A stretch of DNA of 64,000 nucleotides from Flaviramulus_B aquimarinus (GTDB lineage Bacteria; Bacteroidota; Bacteroidia; Flavobacteriales; Flavobacteriaceae): positions 1,116,001 to 1,180,000 of the forward strand of contig NZ_BAABJH010000001.1 of assembly GCF_039543205.1 (NCBI RefSeq), given 5' to 3'. The translations under genes and the position numbers were made by a program. Positions 44,530-53,420 of this stretch are shown piece by piece. The notes below the pieces were generated by a model that was not told where the DNA came from, did not search any database, and was given only the letters and a program-made list of their open reading frames with translations. The number at the start of each line of letters is the position of its first letter. Position 1 is the first letter of the stretch.

Positions 44530-46011
44530 TTATAAGTCGGTTTCAGTAACGCACGTGTTTGTAGTTAATGGATCTGGCTCGGTGTAAGAATTGTTGTTAT
44601 ACAACCTATATTCAGAAGTAATGGTTCCCCCAAAAAGAGCATCGTTTGTTAGTTTTAATTCCATGGTAATTTCAAATAAACCAGGGCTTATTTCTTGATA
44701 GGTTCCTGCGCCGGCAATGGCAATATTATAACTGTTATCATTGGAGCCAGTAATTTTCAGGAACTGTGGTATTATAAGCACAGTGCCATTGGTTGTACTC
44801 GTTCCGTTTTCAGGAAAAAATTCTATTGCTGGAAAGACATCAAATCCTGGGGAATTTGCAAAGGATGTAGATTCGTTGGTAAAATAGCGTTTTAAATTAA
44901 ATGAATTTGTTGTGGTGGTAGATCGTGTACTCCTAAACCCTACTTGAAAGGCATGATGATAAATATCATCTGTTGTATCCTCCGTTCCCAAGTCATCATA
45001 AAGTATGGCATTTGGATTATCGGCATCTACTACAACTGGATACGAAAAGGCAAAAAAGAATTGCCAAACACAAATACCATCATTATTGAAATCATTCCAA
45101 TGTTCTCCATAAGTTCTATGGAATGAATCGGCAAGGTTATAAAAATTGGTAGCAGGATTGGCATTAATGTCTCTTTCTATTTTAATGGGTTTTACGATTT
45201 GTAATATGTTATTGCCAGTCGCACTGTAATTCTCGGTATCTATTAAAGTAATAATGGATTGGTAAAGAATTTCATCATTTTGAATGTTTTCATTTAAAGT
45301 TAAGGCATATGCTATCGAAGTACGATTGTCATTAACGCCTATTCTTGTAATTGTATAATCAAACCCATTGAGGAATTCAAAAATAGCATTGTCATCAATT
45401 TCTTCTGGAATGACTCCAAAAGGAAAATTAACATTAAATTCAACAACCTCACCCTGCTCTCCTGAAACCTCAATCCTATTTTCTTCAAATGTATATTCTA
45501 GAAAATCAAGTTCAACAAAATCAACAGTCAATTCGTTATTTGGCTCTAAACTATTTTGAATGCCAATGTTTATTGATGGATCGCTAACATTAGTAAGCTT
45601 TAATTTAAGTTTCTGGGTTTGTGTAATATCATAGTCACTGTTAACATTAACATAAATAGTATCCACTAATTTTTCTGGTGTAAAATTGAGTGTTTCTTGA
45701 GGCGATATCTCTAAACCTATGTCTCCAGTTATATTGGTTTCAAAAGTAGCTGTTGTATTTTTAACCAATTTTGAAGATGACATTACCACAGGAATTTTTA
45801 ATGTCCTTAAATTACTTTTTTCATAATTTGAAATGGCTACAAAACGACCATCTACTTCGGGGAATTCTAAAACATTATTATTGGAGTCTACGACAAGAAA
45901 AAAGCGAATAAATGGCTCGCCATTTGCACTAAATAGTTTGTTATCATCATTATTGCTACAAGACAATATTATTAGCAAACCTAAAAGGGTAAATAATTTA
46001 ATAGCCTTCAT
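44530..46011 (-). CDS. Large lipoprotein of the SusCD operon, unknown function
   Basis: The 493-residue product has a lipoprotein signal (LLIILSCSNND). Its N-terminal two-thirds look like tandem beta-sandwiches: FATFETNITGDIG-like and LTVDFVELDFLEYTFEENRIEVSG strands. The C-terminal third is aromatic-rich, with ADSFHRTYGEHWNDFNNDGI and VWQFFFAFSYP. It overlaps the SusD gene by 14 bases. It is probably a surface lipoprotein helping the SusCD complex bind its ligand. No known family was recognised. Confidence 0.75.
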   Translation of the reverse strand: MKAIKLFTLLGLLIILSCSNNDDNKLFSANGEPFIRFFLVVDSNNNVLEFPEVDGRFVAISNYEKSNLRTLKIPVVMSSSKLVKNTTATFETNITGDIGLEISPQETLNFTPEKLVDTIYVNVNSDYDITQTQKLKLKLTNVSDPSINIGIQNSLEPNNELTVDFVELDFLEYTFEENRIEVSGEQGEVVEFNVNFPFGVIPEEIDDNAIFEFLNGFDYTITRIGVNDNRTSIAYALTLNENIQNDEILYQSIITLIDTENYSATGNNILQIVKPIKIERDINANPATNFYNLADSFHRTYGEHWNDFNNDGICVWQFFFAFSYPVVVDADNPNAILYDDLGTEDTTDDIYHHAFQVGFRSTRSTTTTNSFNLKRYFTNESTSFANSPGFDVFPAIEFFPENGTSTTNGTVLIIPQFLKITGSNDNSYNIAIAGAGTYQEISPGLFEITMELKLTNDALFGGTITSEYRLYNNNSYTEPDPLTTNTCVTETDL

Positions 46012-47446
46012 TTTGTTCTATTTTTTCGTTTAAATCTGTACTGCTTGCTGGTATTGGCAGAACAAAAAAGTTTGACGGATAACTAAGGTTACAAGTATTT
46101 GCTATACAATCTAAATTTCTAGTGACATCTTTTTTATAGCGTGCAATATCAAATAACAGATGCCCTTCAAAGGCAAGCTCTCTTCTACGTTCTAAAAAGA
46201 TATTTTCTAAAATATCTGACGTATTATCCAATGGCAATAAATTAGAGCGTTCCCTTATAGTGTTTAAATCGGTTAATGCATCAGCAGGCCTTGTTAGCAT
46301 AAAATTAGCTTCAGATCTAATTAAATATATTTCTGAAAGTCGTATTAAAGTTGTACCCGCATCACCTTGAAATTTTTTGGTGAAATAATATGGTAAATCT
46401 GATTCAAATCCATTTATAATGGTCGGTAAGTTTATTTCTAAAAACATATTGGATCTAATGTCGTCATCACTATAAAGATTTAATAAATCGTTTGATGCCA
46501 CATAGTCTGCATAATTATCACTCGAATTATATATAAAATGCGATGAAATACTTGAAGACACATCACCTTCCGATGTTCTTGGAGCGGAAAACTCTAAAAT
46601 AATTTCATTAATGGGTTCTTCATCAAATTCCCATTCTAAAATATAGTTGTCTTTTGATGTTAAAGAAATTCCAGAGGTCATTATTACCGCATTAGAAAAA
46701 TCGAAGGCTTGTTCCCAATCATTCATTTGCAAAGCAATTCTAGCATATAAGGCTTGTGTAGTAATGCTATTGAAATAAGAATAATTTGGTCCAGAAAGCA
46801 CTTGAGAATTTGTATATAAGCTTAAGGCAGCATCTAAATCTGTTTTTATAAGGTTATAAGTTTCATTTAAATTAGTCCTTGATGGAAAATCTACTCCAGC
46901 AATTAAAGGGACTGTATTATAAACCACTCCCAAATGAGCACCATCTGTTGTAAAGCCATACTGTTGCGCATAATGAATTGCGACTTGGTAGTGTGCAAAA
47001 GCTCTAATGGTTAAGAGTTCTGCTTGCAGTTGGTTTTTTTCATCTGAATTTAGAAACGTATAGTCTTCAAACCGTTCTAAAATAATATTTGCTTGGTTTA
47101 TAATATCATATAAATCTTGATAATATCCAGCATAATCCGATTCTGCTTCTTGATCTGAAAACTCATAACTGTTTTCAATAACATCAGGAATATCTATTAG
47201 ATTATCGTTTGATCCTGGTGTAAATGTGATATTCCCCCCTTGTACGTCTGCATAAACAATTTCTCTTGAAGACAATAAAGCTTCGATGTCTCTGTAAACC
47301 CCATTAAGAGCTTGAAAAACACCTTCTTTTGTGCTTAATTGTTCATTAATTGAAATTTGTACATCGGGTTCTTGAACTAAAAAATCGCTACAAGAAAACA
47401 AACAGATACTTGTAAATATGATGATGTATAATTGTTCTTTTTTCAT
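45998..47446 (-). CDS. SusD/RagB-like outer-membrane lipoprotein
   Basis: The 482-residue protein has a lipobox (CLFSCSDF). It shows the SusD architecture: TKEGVFQALNGVYRDIEALL (first helix), helical TPR-like pairs at about 120-240 (LLTIRAFAHYQVAIHYAQQYG), and the C-terminal LSEIYLIRSEANFMLTRPADALTDLNTIRERS / IFLERRRELAFEGHLLFDIARYKKD signature. It caps the SusC barrel at the cell surface and delivers ligand. Three bases from the SusC stop. Confidence 0.9.
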   Translation of the reverse strand: MKKEQLYIIIFTSICLFSCSDFLVQEPDVQISINEQLSTKEGVFQALNGVYRDIEALLSSREIVYADVQGGNITFTPGSNDNLIDIPDVIENSYEFSDQEAESDYAGYYQDLYDIINQANIILERFEDYTFLNSDEKNQLQAELLTIRAFAHYQVAIHYAQQYGFTTDGAHLGVVYNTVPLIAGVDFPSRTNLNETYNLIKTDLDAALSLYTNSQVLSGPNYSYFNSITTQALYARIALQMNDWEQAFDFSNAVIMTSGISLTSKDNYILEWEFDEEPINEIILEFSAPRTSEGDVSSSISSHFIYNSSDNYADYVASNDLLNLYSDDDIRSNMFLEINLPTIINGFESDLPYYFTKKFQGDAGTTLIRLSEIYLIRSEANFMLTRPADALTDLNTIRERSNLLPLDNTSDILENIFLERRRELAFEGHLLFDIARYKKDVTRNLDCIANTCNLSYPSNFFVLPIPASSTDLNEKIEQNEGY

Positions 47447-47449
47447 AGC

Positions 47450-50400
47450 TTAAAATGTAGTTTTAATACCTAAAGTAAATGTTCGCATTTCAGGATAACT
47501 ATTTCTAAATTCGGCCACTCCATTTTTTCCTTTTGGGCTTTTGTCTTTAAACCAATAATGTAGGTTTGATCCATTTAGGATAAAACTTAAAGATCTTAAC
47601 GGCAGATTATATTTTTTAACTGGCATATTGTAACTCAGACTAACTGACTTAAGTTTTATATGCGAACTATCAAAAATAGATTTTGTAGTATTAGAAATAA
47701 GTCTATTGTTGTTTACAATTACTGGGTGGATGGCATCATCACCTGGATTAAACCAAGCATCTTCAATAACGTTTACACTAATATTTCTATTTGTAATAAC
47801 CCTATACTGATCAAAGAGTTCTCGGTCTACTAAAAAATCAGCACCATAGGTGTAAGACATAATAATGTTTAAATTAAAGTCTTTATAAGTAATGCTATTT
47901 CTAAGACCTCCAAAAAATTCGGGTTGTGAGTCTCCAATTGGCTTCCAATTTGAAGAATCAAATTCACTATCTACAGTAGCACTATCATATATTTGGCCAT
48001 CAACATTAATTAATTCACGTCCTGTTGCTGGGTCTATTCCAACAAACTCATAACCCCAAATGGCGGAAGTAGGAAAACCTATAGTTTGAGATCTTCCTCT
48101 TTCTGCAGCAGAAAAGTCTGAACCTAAACCAGTAAGCGAGGTTACTTTGTTCTTTATTTTAGTGAAATTAAAATTAGTACTCCAGGAAAAATCATCATTT
48201 TTAAACCATTGTGAGCTTAAACTAAACTCAATTCCTTGATTATACATTTCTGCTCCATTAATTTGTGCAGAACTAAACCCTGTTTCTACGATAACATTTC
48301 TTGATACAATTTGATCGATTATAACATCTTTAAAGAAATCTGTTGTGAATTTAAATTTGTTTAGAAAGTTAAAATCAATACCGACATTAAATTTCTTATT
48401 GGTTTCCCAGCCTAAGTTTGGGTTTGGGGCAGAAGTTAGGTTAGCATAATTTTCTGAACCATTATACCCATTTTCTCTAACAGTATACAACCCTAAAGCA
48501 CGATAAGAACCAATTCTAGAATTTCCGGTAGTACCATAACTTGCTCTAAGACTTAAAAAGTCTACAAATTCGCTAGTTTCTAAAAAAGACTCATTACTAA
48601 TATTCCAGCTTGCTCCTATACCTCCATTAAACGCGGTATCGTTATCAGTTCCAAAAGCCGAACTTTGGTCAATTCTAAAGTTTACCAATAAAAAATACTT
48701 TTTATCGAAATTGTAATTCAATTGCGAAAAAAATGATCGTCCTGTGGTTTCAGAACTGTCGCTTTCATAATCTTGTTTTTCAGCTATTTCAACTGGTTGA
48801 GGCGTAGTAAAATCATCAAATCCATTTCCACGAGCATAAGCGAACTCTACTTTTTCTTGGCGTGTTTCTAAACCAATAAGGGCATCAAATGAATGATTTT
48901 TATTAAATACGGTATCATAATATAATGAGGCATTCCAATTCCAACGTTGTGTGTCTCTATCTCTTAAAAAGCGTCTGCCAAAAGTTCCATCATTAAATTG
49001 TCCAGAACCATTTAAACCCGAAAAGAATTTGTCTTCATCCTTTTTGGAAAAATCCATTCCAAAAAGTGTTGAGAATCTTAGGTTTTCTAAAATATGGTAT
49101 TCTAAATTAAGGCTTCCTAAAACAGCAAAAGTTTTAGATTCCGATATATTTTGAGATGCAACTGCCAATGGGTTCCCAAAAGTATTAAACGGTGTGAAAC
49201 CTCCATTTTCATCATAAGGCGCAATATTTGGAGGTAACGCAAAGGAATACAATTTATTGGGATCATTTTTTTCTGCCAGAGAAGGCGAAACACGTAAACT
49301 GGCTTTGAACTTATCGTTTCTAAAATCTAAAGAAAGGGATGAATTTAATCTTTCATAGGTATTTTCTTTTTGAGCTTCGTCTGTAGATTGATATCCAATA
49401 TTAAAGCGATACCCCCAATTACCAGCACCACCAGAGGCACCAAAATTATACCTATTAAAGCGTCCCGTTTCATTTAATAAATCAAACCAATCGGTATTAA
49501 CACCATTCCAAGGTTGTACACTGCTTAACTCCCCATTATTAATTCTATATTCATTTATCACTGCTTGATATTGTTCTCCGTTTAAGTATTTAAGACCATT
49601 AAAAGATGTTGTTACACCAGATGTAATTGAAGCGGTATAGCGTAAGCTCCCTTTTTTTCCCGATTTTGTAGTTATTATAATGACTCCATTTGCCGCATCG
49701 GCACCATATAAACCAACTGCTGCGGCATCTTTTAAAACATTGAAACTTTCAATATCTTCTACACCTACACGTGCTAGCGGATTCAACAAGTTTTCTTCTA
49801 AATTACCTTCACCACCATCAAAGAAAGCGTTACCGTCCAATCCTGTTTCTTCTGATAAAATAATACCATCAACAATAATTAAAGGTTGTGTAGAAGTGCC
49901 TATCCCTGTTAAAGGAGTTAACGAGCCTTGACCTCTAATGTTTATTGACGCAGGTTCTCCTAATTGTGGATTGGTTTCTATTAAAACACCTGCTATTTGC
50001 CCTTCTAACAATTCATCAAAGGTTGATACGGCTTGCTCTATTGCAATATCTTTTGGGTTTACTGTTGTTATACTACCAACAACTTCTTCTTTAAGTTTTT
50101 TGGTTCCATAGGATGAGGTTATAACGACTTCTTCTAAACTGGATACGTCTTCTTCTAAAAAGATATTAAAATTAGATTTAGAACCTACAGGAATTTCTAT
50201 TGTTTTATGCCCTAAATAGGATATTACCAAAATTTTATCTTGTAACGTTTGCCCTTTTAATGCGTATACAAACTTACCATCTAAGTTAGTAATAACGCCT
50301 TTGGCCGTACCTTTTACCAAAACGGTGGCTCCTGGAAGCGGAAAATTATCGACTTTGCTTAAAACGGTGCCTGTAATGACCCGTTCTTGTATTTGAAGGG

Positions 50401-50734
50401 ATGTATTGCTACTAATACCTCTTGGTGTTAGTAGAATTTGGTTGTCCTTTATTATATAAGAAACATCAGTGTCATTAAGAAGGTCTCCTAATACTTTTTC
50501 TAATGAACTATCTTTAATATTGATACTGTACTTTTTGTTGGCATCAATTTTTGCGGTATTAAATATAACTCTATATGAAGATTGTTGCTCTATAGACTTT
50601 ATAATTGTAGCTAAGGATTGGTTATTAAAATTTAAGCTAATGGTTTCGGTTTGTGCATAGCTCAATAAACTAAATAAAATAACACTTAGTGTTAGTACAG
50701 TTGTTTTAATTTTTAATTGAATATTTAACTTCAT
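47450..50734 (-). CDS. SusC/RagA TonB-linked outer-membrane protein with STN domain
   Basis: The 1094-residue transporter has a signal peptide. An N-terminal STN (secretin/TonB short) domain covers about residues 30-105 and a carboxypeptidase-regulatory-like domain about 115-200. A SusC plug follows (SLEEVVITSSYGTKKLKEEVVGSIT to GVIIITTKSGKKG), then a C-terminal barrel ending FTLGIKTTF. The STN domain is the part that signals to FecR-type anti-sigma factors, matching the sigma/FecR pair upstream. It starts 17 bases after the PLDc_N-like gene. Confidence 0.93.
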   Translation of the reverse strand: MKLNIQLKIKTTVLTLSVILFSLLSYAQTETISLNFNNQSLATIIKSIEQQSSYRVIFNTAKIDANKKYSINIKDSSLEKVLGDLLNDTDVSYIIKDNQILLTPRGISSNTSLQIQERVITGTVLSKVDNFPLPGATVLVKGTAKGVITNLDGKFVYALKGQTLQDKILVISYLGHKTIEIPVGSKSNFNIFLEEDVSSLEEVVITSSYGTKKLKEEVVGSITTVNPKDIAIEQAVSTFDELLEGQIAGVLIETNPQLGEPASINIRGQGSLTPLTGIGTSTQPLIIVDGIILSEETGLDGNAFFDGGEGNLEENLLNPLARVGVEDIESFNVLKDAAAVGLYGADAANGVIIITTKSGKKGSLRYTASITSGVTTSFNGLKYLNGEQYQAVINEYRINNGELSSVQPWNGVNTDWFDLLNETGRFNRYNFGASGGAGNWGYRFNIGYQSTDEAQKENTYERLNSSLSLDFRNDKFKASLRVSPSLAEKNDPNKLYSFALPPNIAPYDENGGFTPFNTFGNPLAVASQNISESKTFAVLGSLNLEYHILENLRFSTLFGMDFSKKDEDKFFSGLNGSGQFNDGTFGRRFLRDRDTQRWNWNASLYYDTVFNKNHSFDALIGLETRQEKVEFAYARGNGFDDFTTPQPVEIAEKQDYESDSSETTGRSFFSQLNYNFDKKYFLLVNFRIDQSSAFGTDNDTAFNGGIGASWNISNESFLETSEFVDFLSLRASYGTTGNSRIGSYRALGLYTVRENGYNGSENYANLTSAPNPNLGWETNKKFNVGIDFNFLNKFKFTTDFFKDVIIDQIVSRNVIVETGFSSAQINGAEMYNQGIEFSLSSQWFKNDDFSWSTNFNFTKIKNKVTSLTGLGSDFSAAERGRSQTIGFPTSAIWGYEFVGIDPATGRELINVDGQIYDSATVDSEFDSSNWKPIGDSQPEFFGGLRNSITYKDFNLNIIMSYTYGADFLVDRELFDQYRVITNRNISVNVIEDAWFNPGDDAIHPVIVNNNRLISNTTKSIFDSSHIKLKSVSLSYNMPVKKYNLPLRSLSFILNGSNLHYWFKDKSPKGKNGVAEFRNSYPEMRTFTLGIKTTF

Positions 50735-50751
50735 ATAATGAAAATGTTATT

Positions 50752-50985
50752 CTAACTGAGGCTTTTTTTGTTTAATTTCTTTTGTTTTGTTCCTTTTAAT
50801 AAATACAATACTGATCCTAAAAAAGGGACTAGTAACACTACAAAAAACCAAAAAACTTTAGTTTTTTGGCTAAATGCACTTTTTATGATATCGACCAAGC
50901 AATACATATAAAGCCCTATTGACACAAGTATTAATAATTGCCAAACAAAAAGCTTATAAGAAAAATCTGTAAATAATTCATCCAT
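50752..50985 (-). CDS. PLDc_N-like small membrane protein
   Basis: The 77-residue protein has two hydrophobic helices (about residues 12-35 and 43-63) and the phospholipase D N-terminal-like core LYMYCLVDIIKSAFSQKTKVFWFFVVLLVPFLGSVLYLL, followed by a basic tail (KGTKQKKLNKK). The PLDc_N module also occurs alone as a membrane protein. It is placed between the FecR and SusC genes, 34 and 17 bases from them, which is unusual and suggests it is part of the operon. Confidence 0.75.
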   Translation of the reverse strand: MDELFTDFSYKLFVWQLLILVSIGLYMYCLVDIIKSAFSQKTKVFWFFVVLLVPFLGSVLYLLKGTKQKKLNKKSLS

Positions 50986-51019
50986 AATAGTTATTACTAT
51001 TTTTTACCATTTGCTTAAG

Positions 51020-52138
51020 CTATTTGCTAGACGCATTTATTCTAACCATATTTTCCTGCCTTGTATATTCAAAAGGTGTATCAATTTGTAATAATTCCAA
51101 TATATTATCTATATCAAATTCTCTTATATTAATAGTTCCTGTGAATTTTTGATCTGCTAAGAACCCGTCATTATTAATAATTTTAACATTGTATGATCGT
51201 TCTAACGTTTTTGTTATTTTAGCAAATGATGCATCCCTAAAGACAATTTCACCTTTTGTCCAAGCTGTATACATGTTAACATCAACGTTCTCAATATCAA
51301 ATATTTTGGTTACTTGATTCCAGGTTGCTTTATAGTTTGGGGCTAGTAAGGTATTTGCTTCTTTATTTGATCTTTCATAAATACTAACCAAACCTTCAAC
51401 AAGTACAGTTTCCGTAAATTTATTATCTGGATAGGCATTTATGTTAAACTTGGTTCCTAAAACCTCTACAGCTACTTGGTTAGAATATACTAAAAAAGGA
51501 CGTGTTTTATCTTTAGCGACTTCAAAAAAAGCTTCTCCTGTTAAATACACTTCCCTATTACTATCATTCGCAAACTGATTTGGGTATTTAAAAATGGTTC
51601 CAGAATTTAGATGAACTATACTGCCATCAGAGAGTGTAACTTTTAAATTTTTCCCATTAGGAATTTTCAGTGTATGGTATTCTGTAGGTGTTTTTGTTCT
51701 ATTGGGCTTGTAAACAATTTCATTGCTTTCCTGTTCTACTATAATAGCACCTTCTATATTTAAAAGTTTCTTTTCTTCATCCAAATCAATATAACTAACA
51801 GTTCCATTGTCTGATTCTAAAACTATATGATCCGTAGTAATTGTATTTTTAGAAGATTTACTTATGTTTAAAACGCTTCCTAACCCAATTAAAACGAGTA
51901 TAACGGCAGCGTATCGCCAATATTTATAGCGCTTTTTATTTTGCGATATTTCTTTACTAATCTTTTTCCAAGCGGCACGTTTAGATTCGTCATCTTTTGA
52001 TGTAAAAGCCCAAGATTTTTTTAGATCAAAAAAGGTTGTTTTATTAGTTTCAGAAGCTTCAATCCATTCAAAAATTGTAGCAATTTCTTCTTCTGATGCT
52101 TGGTTATCTAAGTATTTATATATCAATTCAAAAATCAT
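51020..52138 (-). CDS. FecR-family anti-sigma factor
   Basis: The 372-residue protein has a cytoplasmic N-terminal region (about 1-70, WIEASETNKTTFFDLKKSW) and a membrane span near residues 74-92. The FecR domain covers about 145-260: LSDGSIVHLNSGTIFKYPNQF, YLTGEAFFEVAKDKTRPFLVY and VEVLGTKFNI. A DUF4974 tail ends MVRINASSK. It holds the ECF sigma factor until the SusC STN domain signals. It lies one gene downstream of the DoxX-like protein. Confidence 0.92.
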   Translation of the reverse strand: MIFELIYKYLDNQASEEEIATIFEWIEASETNKTTFFDLKKSWAFTSKDDESKRAAWKKISKEISQNKKRYKYWRYAAVILVLIGLGSVLNISKSSKNTITTDHIVLESDNGTVSYIDLDEEKKLLNIEGAIIVEQESNEIVYKPNRTKTPTEYHTLKIPNGKNLKVTLSDGSIVHLNSGTIFKYPNQFANDSNREVYLTGEAFFEVAKDKTRPFLVYSNQVAVEVLGTKFNINAYPDNKFTETVLVEGLVSIYERSNKEANTLLAPNYKATWNQVTKIFDIENVDVNMYTAWTKGEIVFRDASFAKITKTLERSYNVKIINNDGFLADQKFTGTINIREFDIDNILELLQIDTPFEYTRQENMVRINASSK

Positions 52139-52152
52139 AGTATCAGTTGGGT

Positions 52153-52602
52153 TTACTTAACTTTTAAGGTTTGCGTATTATAGTTTTTGTTCAATAAAGT
52201 TAATAAAACACTTATTATTATAATATTCTTAACAATGTATTGCCCAAGTAGCGTAAATGAAAAAGGGGAATCGCTAAACGTTAGTTCTGGGAAAAGAATT
52301 AATGGCGTAAATGTGAATAGCATATGAATTAAAGCTAATCGTATTGCTAGTCGGCTATACTTATTAATGATAAGCAGTATTCCAAGACCCGTTTCCCAAA
52401 TTGCGAGTAGAATTATAGCTATATAAGATGGAATAAAACCAAATGATAATACATTAATAGTACGTTTAGCTATATCTTCGGCTGGGCTTAAATCGGGGAA
52501 AAACTTTAATAGACCAAACCAAAGATATACAATACCTATACAAATAGCTGTTAAGTTACTGAATTTTAAATTTTTAAATACTGAAACTTTAGGGTTTGTC
52601 AT
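52153..52602 (-). CDS. DoxX-like small membrane protein
   Basis: The 149-residue protein has four hydrophobic helices. A DoxX-like pattern is visible: AICIGIVYLWFGLLKFFPDLSPAE at the start, IAIILLAIWETGLGILLIINKYSRLA in the middle and FSFTLLGQYIVKNIIIIS near the end. DoxX proteins are inner-membrane proteins, some in thiosulfate or quinone metabolism, most of unknown function. It sits between the sigma factor and FecR genes, which is not the usual layout. Confidence 0.8.
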   Translation of the reverse strand: MTNPKVSVFKNLKFSNLTAICIGIVYLWFGLLKFFPDLSPAEDIAKRTINVLSFGFIPSYIAIILLAIWETGLGILLIINKYSRLAIRLALIHMLFTFTPLILFPELTFSDSPFSFTLLGQYIVKNIIIISVLLTLLNKNYNTQTLKVK

Positions 52603-52691
52603 ATTTGGTGTATTCTTGACTTAAAGGTGTTTTTTTTTGTTGCTTTTAAATAAGTACACCTAAAAACAAGAATACCCTATAAAAAAAATAA

Positions 52692-53291
52692 TTATTGTAG
52701 AAACATATGTATTAAAACCAGAGGTAAATAAGGAGATAAATTCGTTTTTAAAATCTTTAGAGCTTTGGTCATGTGTGCTTCTACGGTTTTTAAACTTATG
52801 TTTAATTCTTCGGCTATTTCATAATTTCTTTTGTTCTCAAAGCGTTTTTTTATAAAAATAGCTCTTGTTTTCTCTGGAAGGTTTTCGATAGATTTTGATA
52901 TAAGTTCTTCTAATTCTATTAATGCTAAGGAATCAAATTTTATAGATTTTAATATTTGATAATCTAATTCACGCTCCTTTTCATTTAGTGTTTTGCTTTT
53001 ATATCGATCTTTTACTTTTTTGTGCCGTATGACATTTAAACATTTTGATTTTGCAAATGTGTAAAGAAAAGATTCTATACCCTCAACTTTATTTATGGTT
53101 TCTTTTTTAATCCATAGGTTTAAAAAAGCTTCTTGTGTTATTCCTTTTGCTTCTGGTTTATCATAAATGAATTGTATACAAAACCCTAAAATATTGTCGT
53201 GGTATTTATTAAAAAAATATTCAAAAGCTTTTTCATTACCCTTTTTGAAGTTTGTAAAATGCAATAGTTCAGCTTTGCTTTTATTAATCAT
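52692..53291 (-). CDS. ECF RNA polymerase sigma factor (FecI-like)
   Basis: The 199-residue factor has region 2 (YFFNKYHDNILGFCIQFIYD and ITQEAFLNLWIKKETI, about residues 25-75). Region 4 is LPEKTRAIFIKKRFENKRNYEIAEELNISLKTVEAHMTKALKILK (about 139-184). Bacteroidota FecI-type sigma factors control the adjacent SusCD operon together with FecR. It is the first gene of this leftward transcript, 89 bases from the DoxX-like gene. The hairpin at 53369-53409 separates it from the peptidase gene. Confidence 0.92.
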   Translation of the reverse strand: MINKSKAELLHFTNFKKGNEKAFEYFFNKYHDNILGFCIQFIYDKPEAKGITQEAFLNLWIKKETINKVEGIESFLYTFAKSKCLNVIRHKKVKDRYKSKTLNEKERELDYQILKSIKFDSLALIELEELISKSIENLPEKTRAIFIKKRFENKRNYEIAEELNISLKTVEAHMTKALKILKTNLSPYLPLVLIHMFLQ

Positions 53292-53368
53292 TAGAGAAAT
53301 ACAAAAGAGAGTCTCTTGCTAAAGAGGATTCATAGGGGGTTAAATAATGTGATAAAAATACAATATTA

Positions 53369-53409
53369 AAAAATAAATCAAATTCTAAAATTGAATTTGA
53401 TTTATTTTT
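53369..53409. terminator. 17-bp A/T-rich hairpin terminator
   Basis: Arms 53369-53385 and 53393-53409 pair perfectly over 17 bp (AAAAATAAATCAAATTC / GAATTTGATTTATTTTT) with a seven-base loop. It lies just beyond the stop of the leftward M20 peptidase gene and before the sigma-factor gene on the same strand. The run of T on each side lets it act in both directions. Confidence 0.8.
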
Positions 53410-53420
53410 AACACTAAAAT

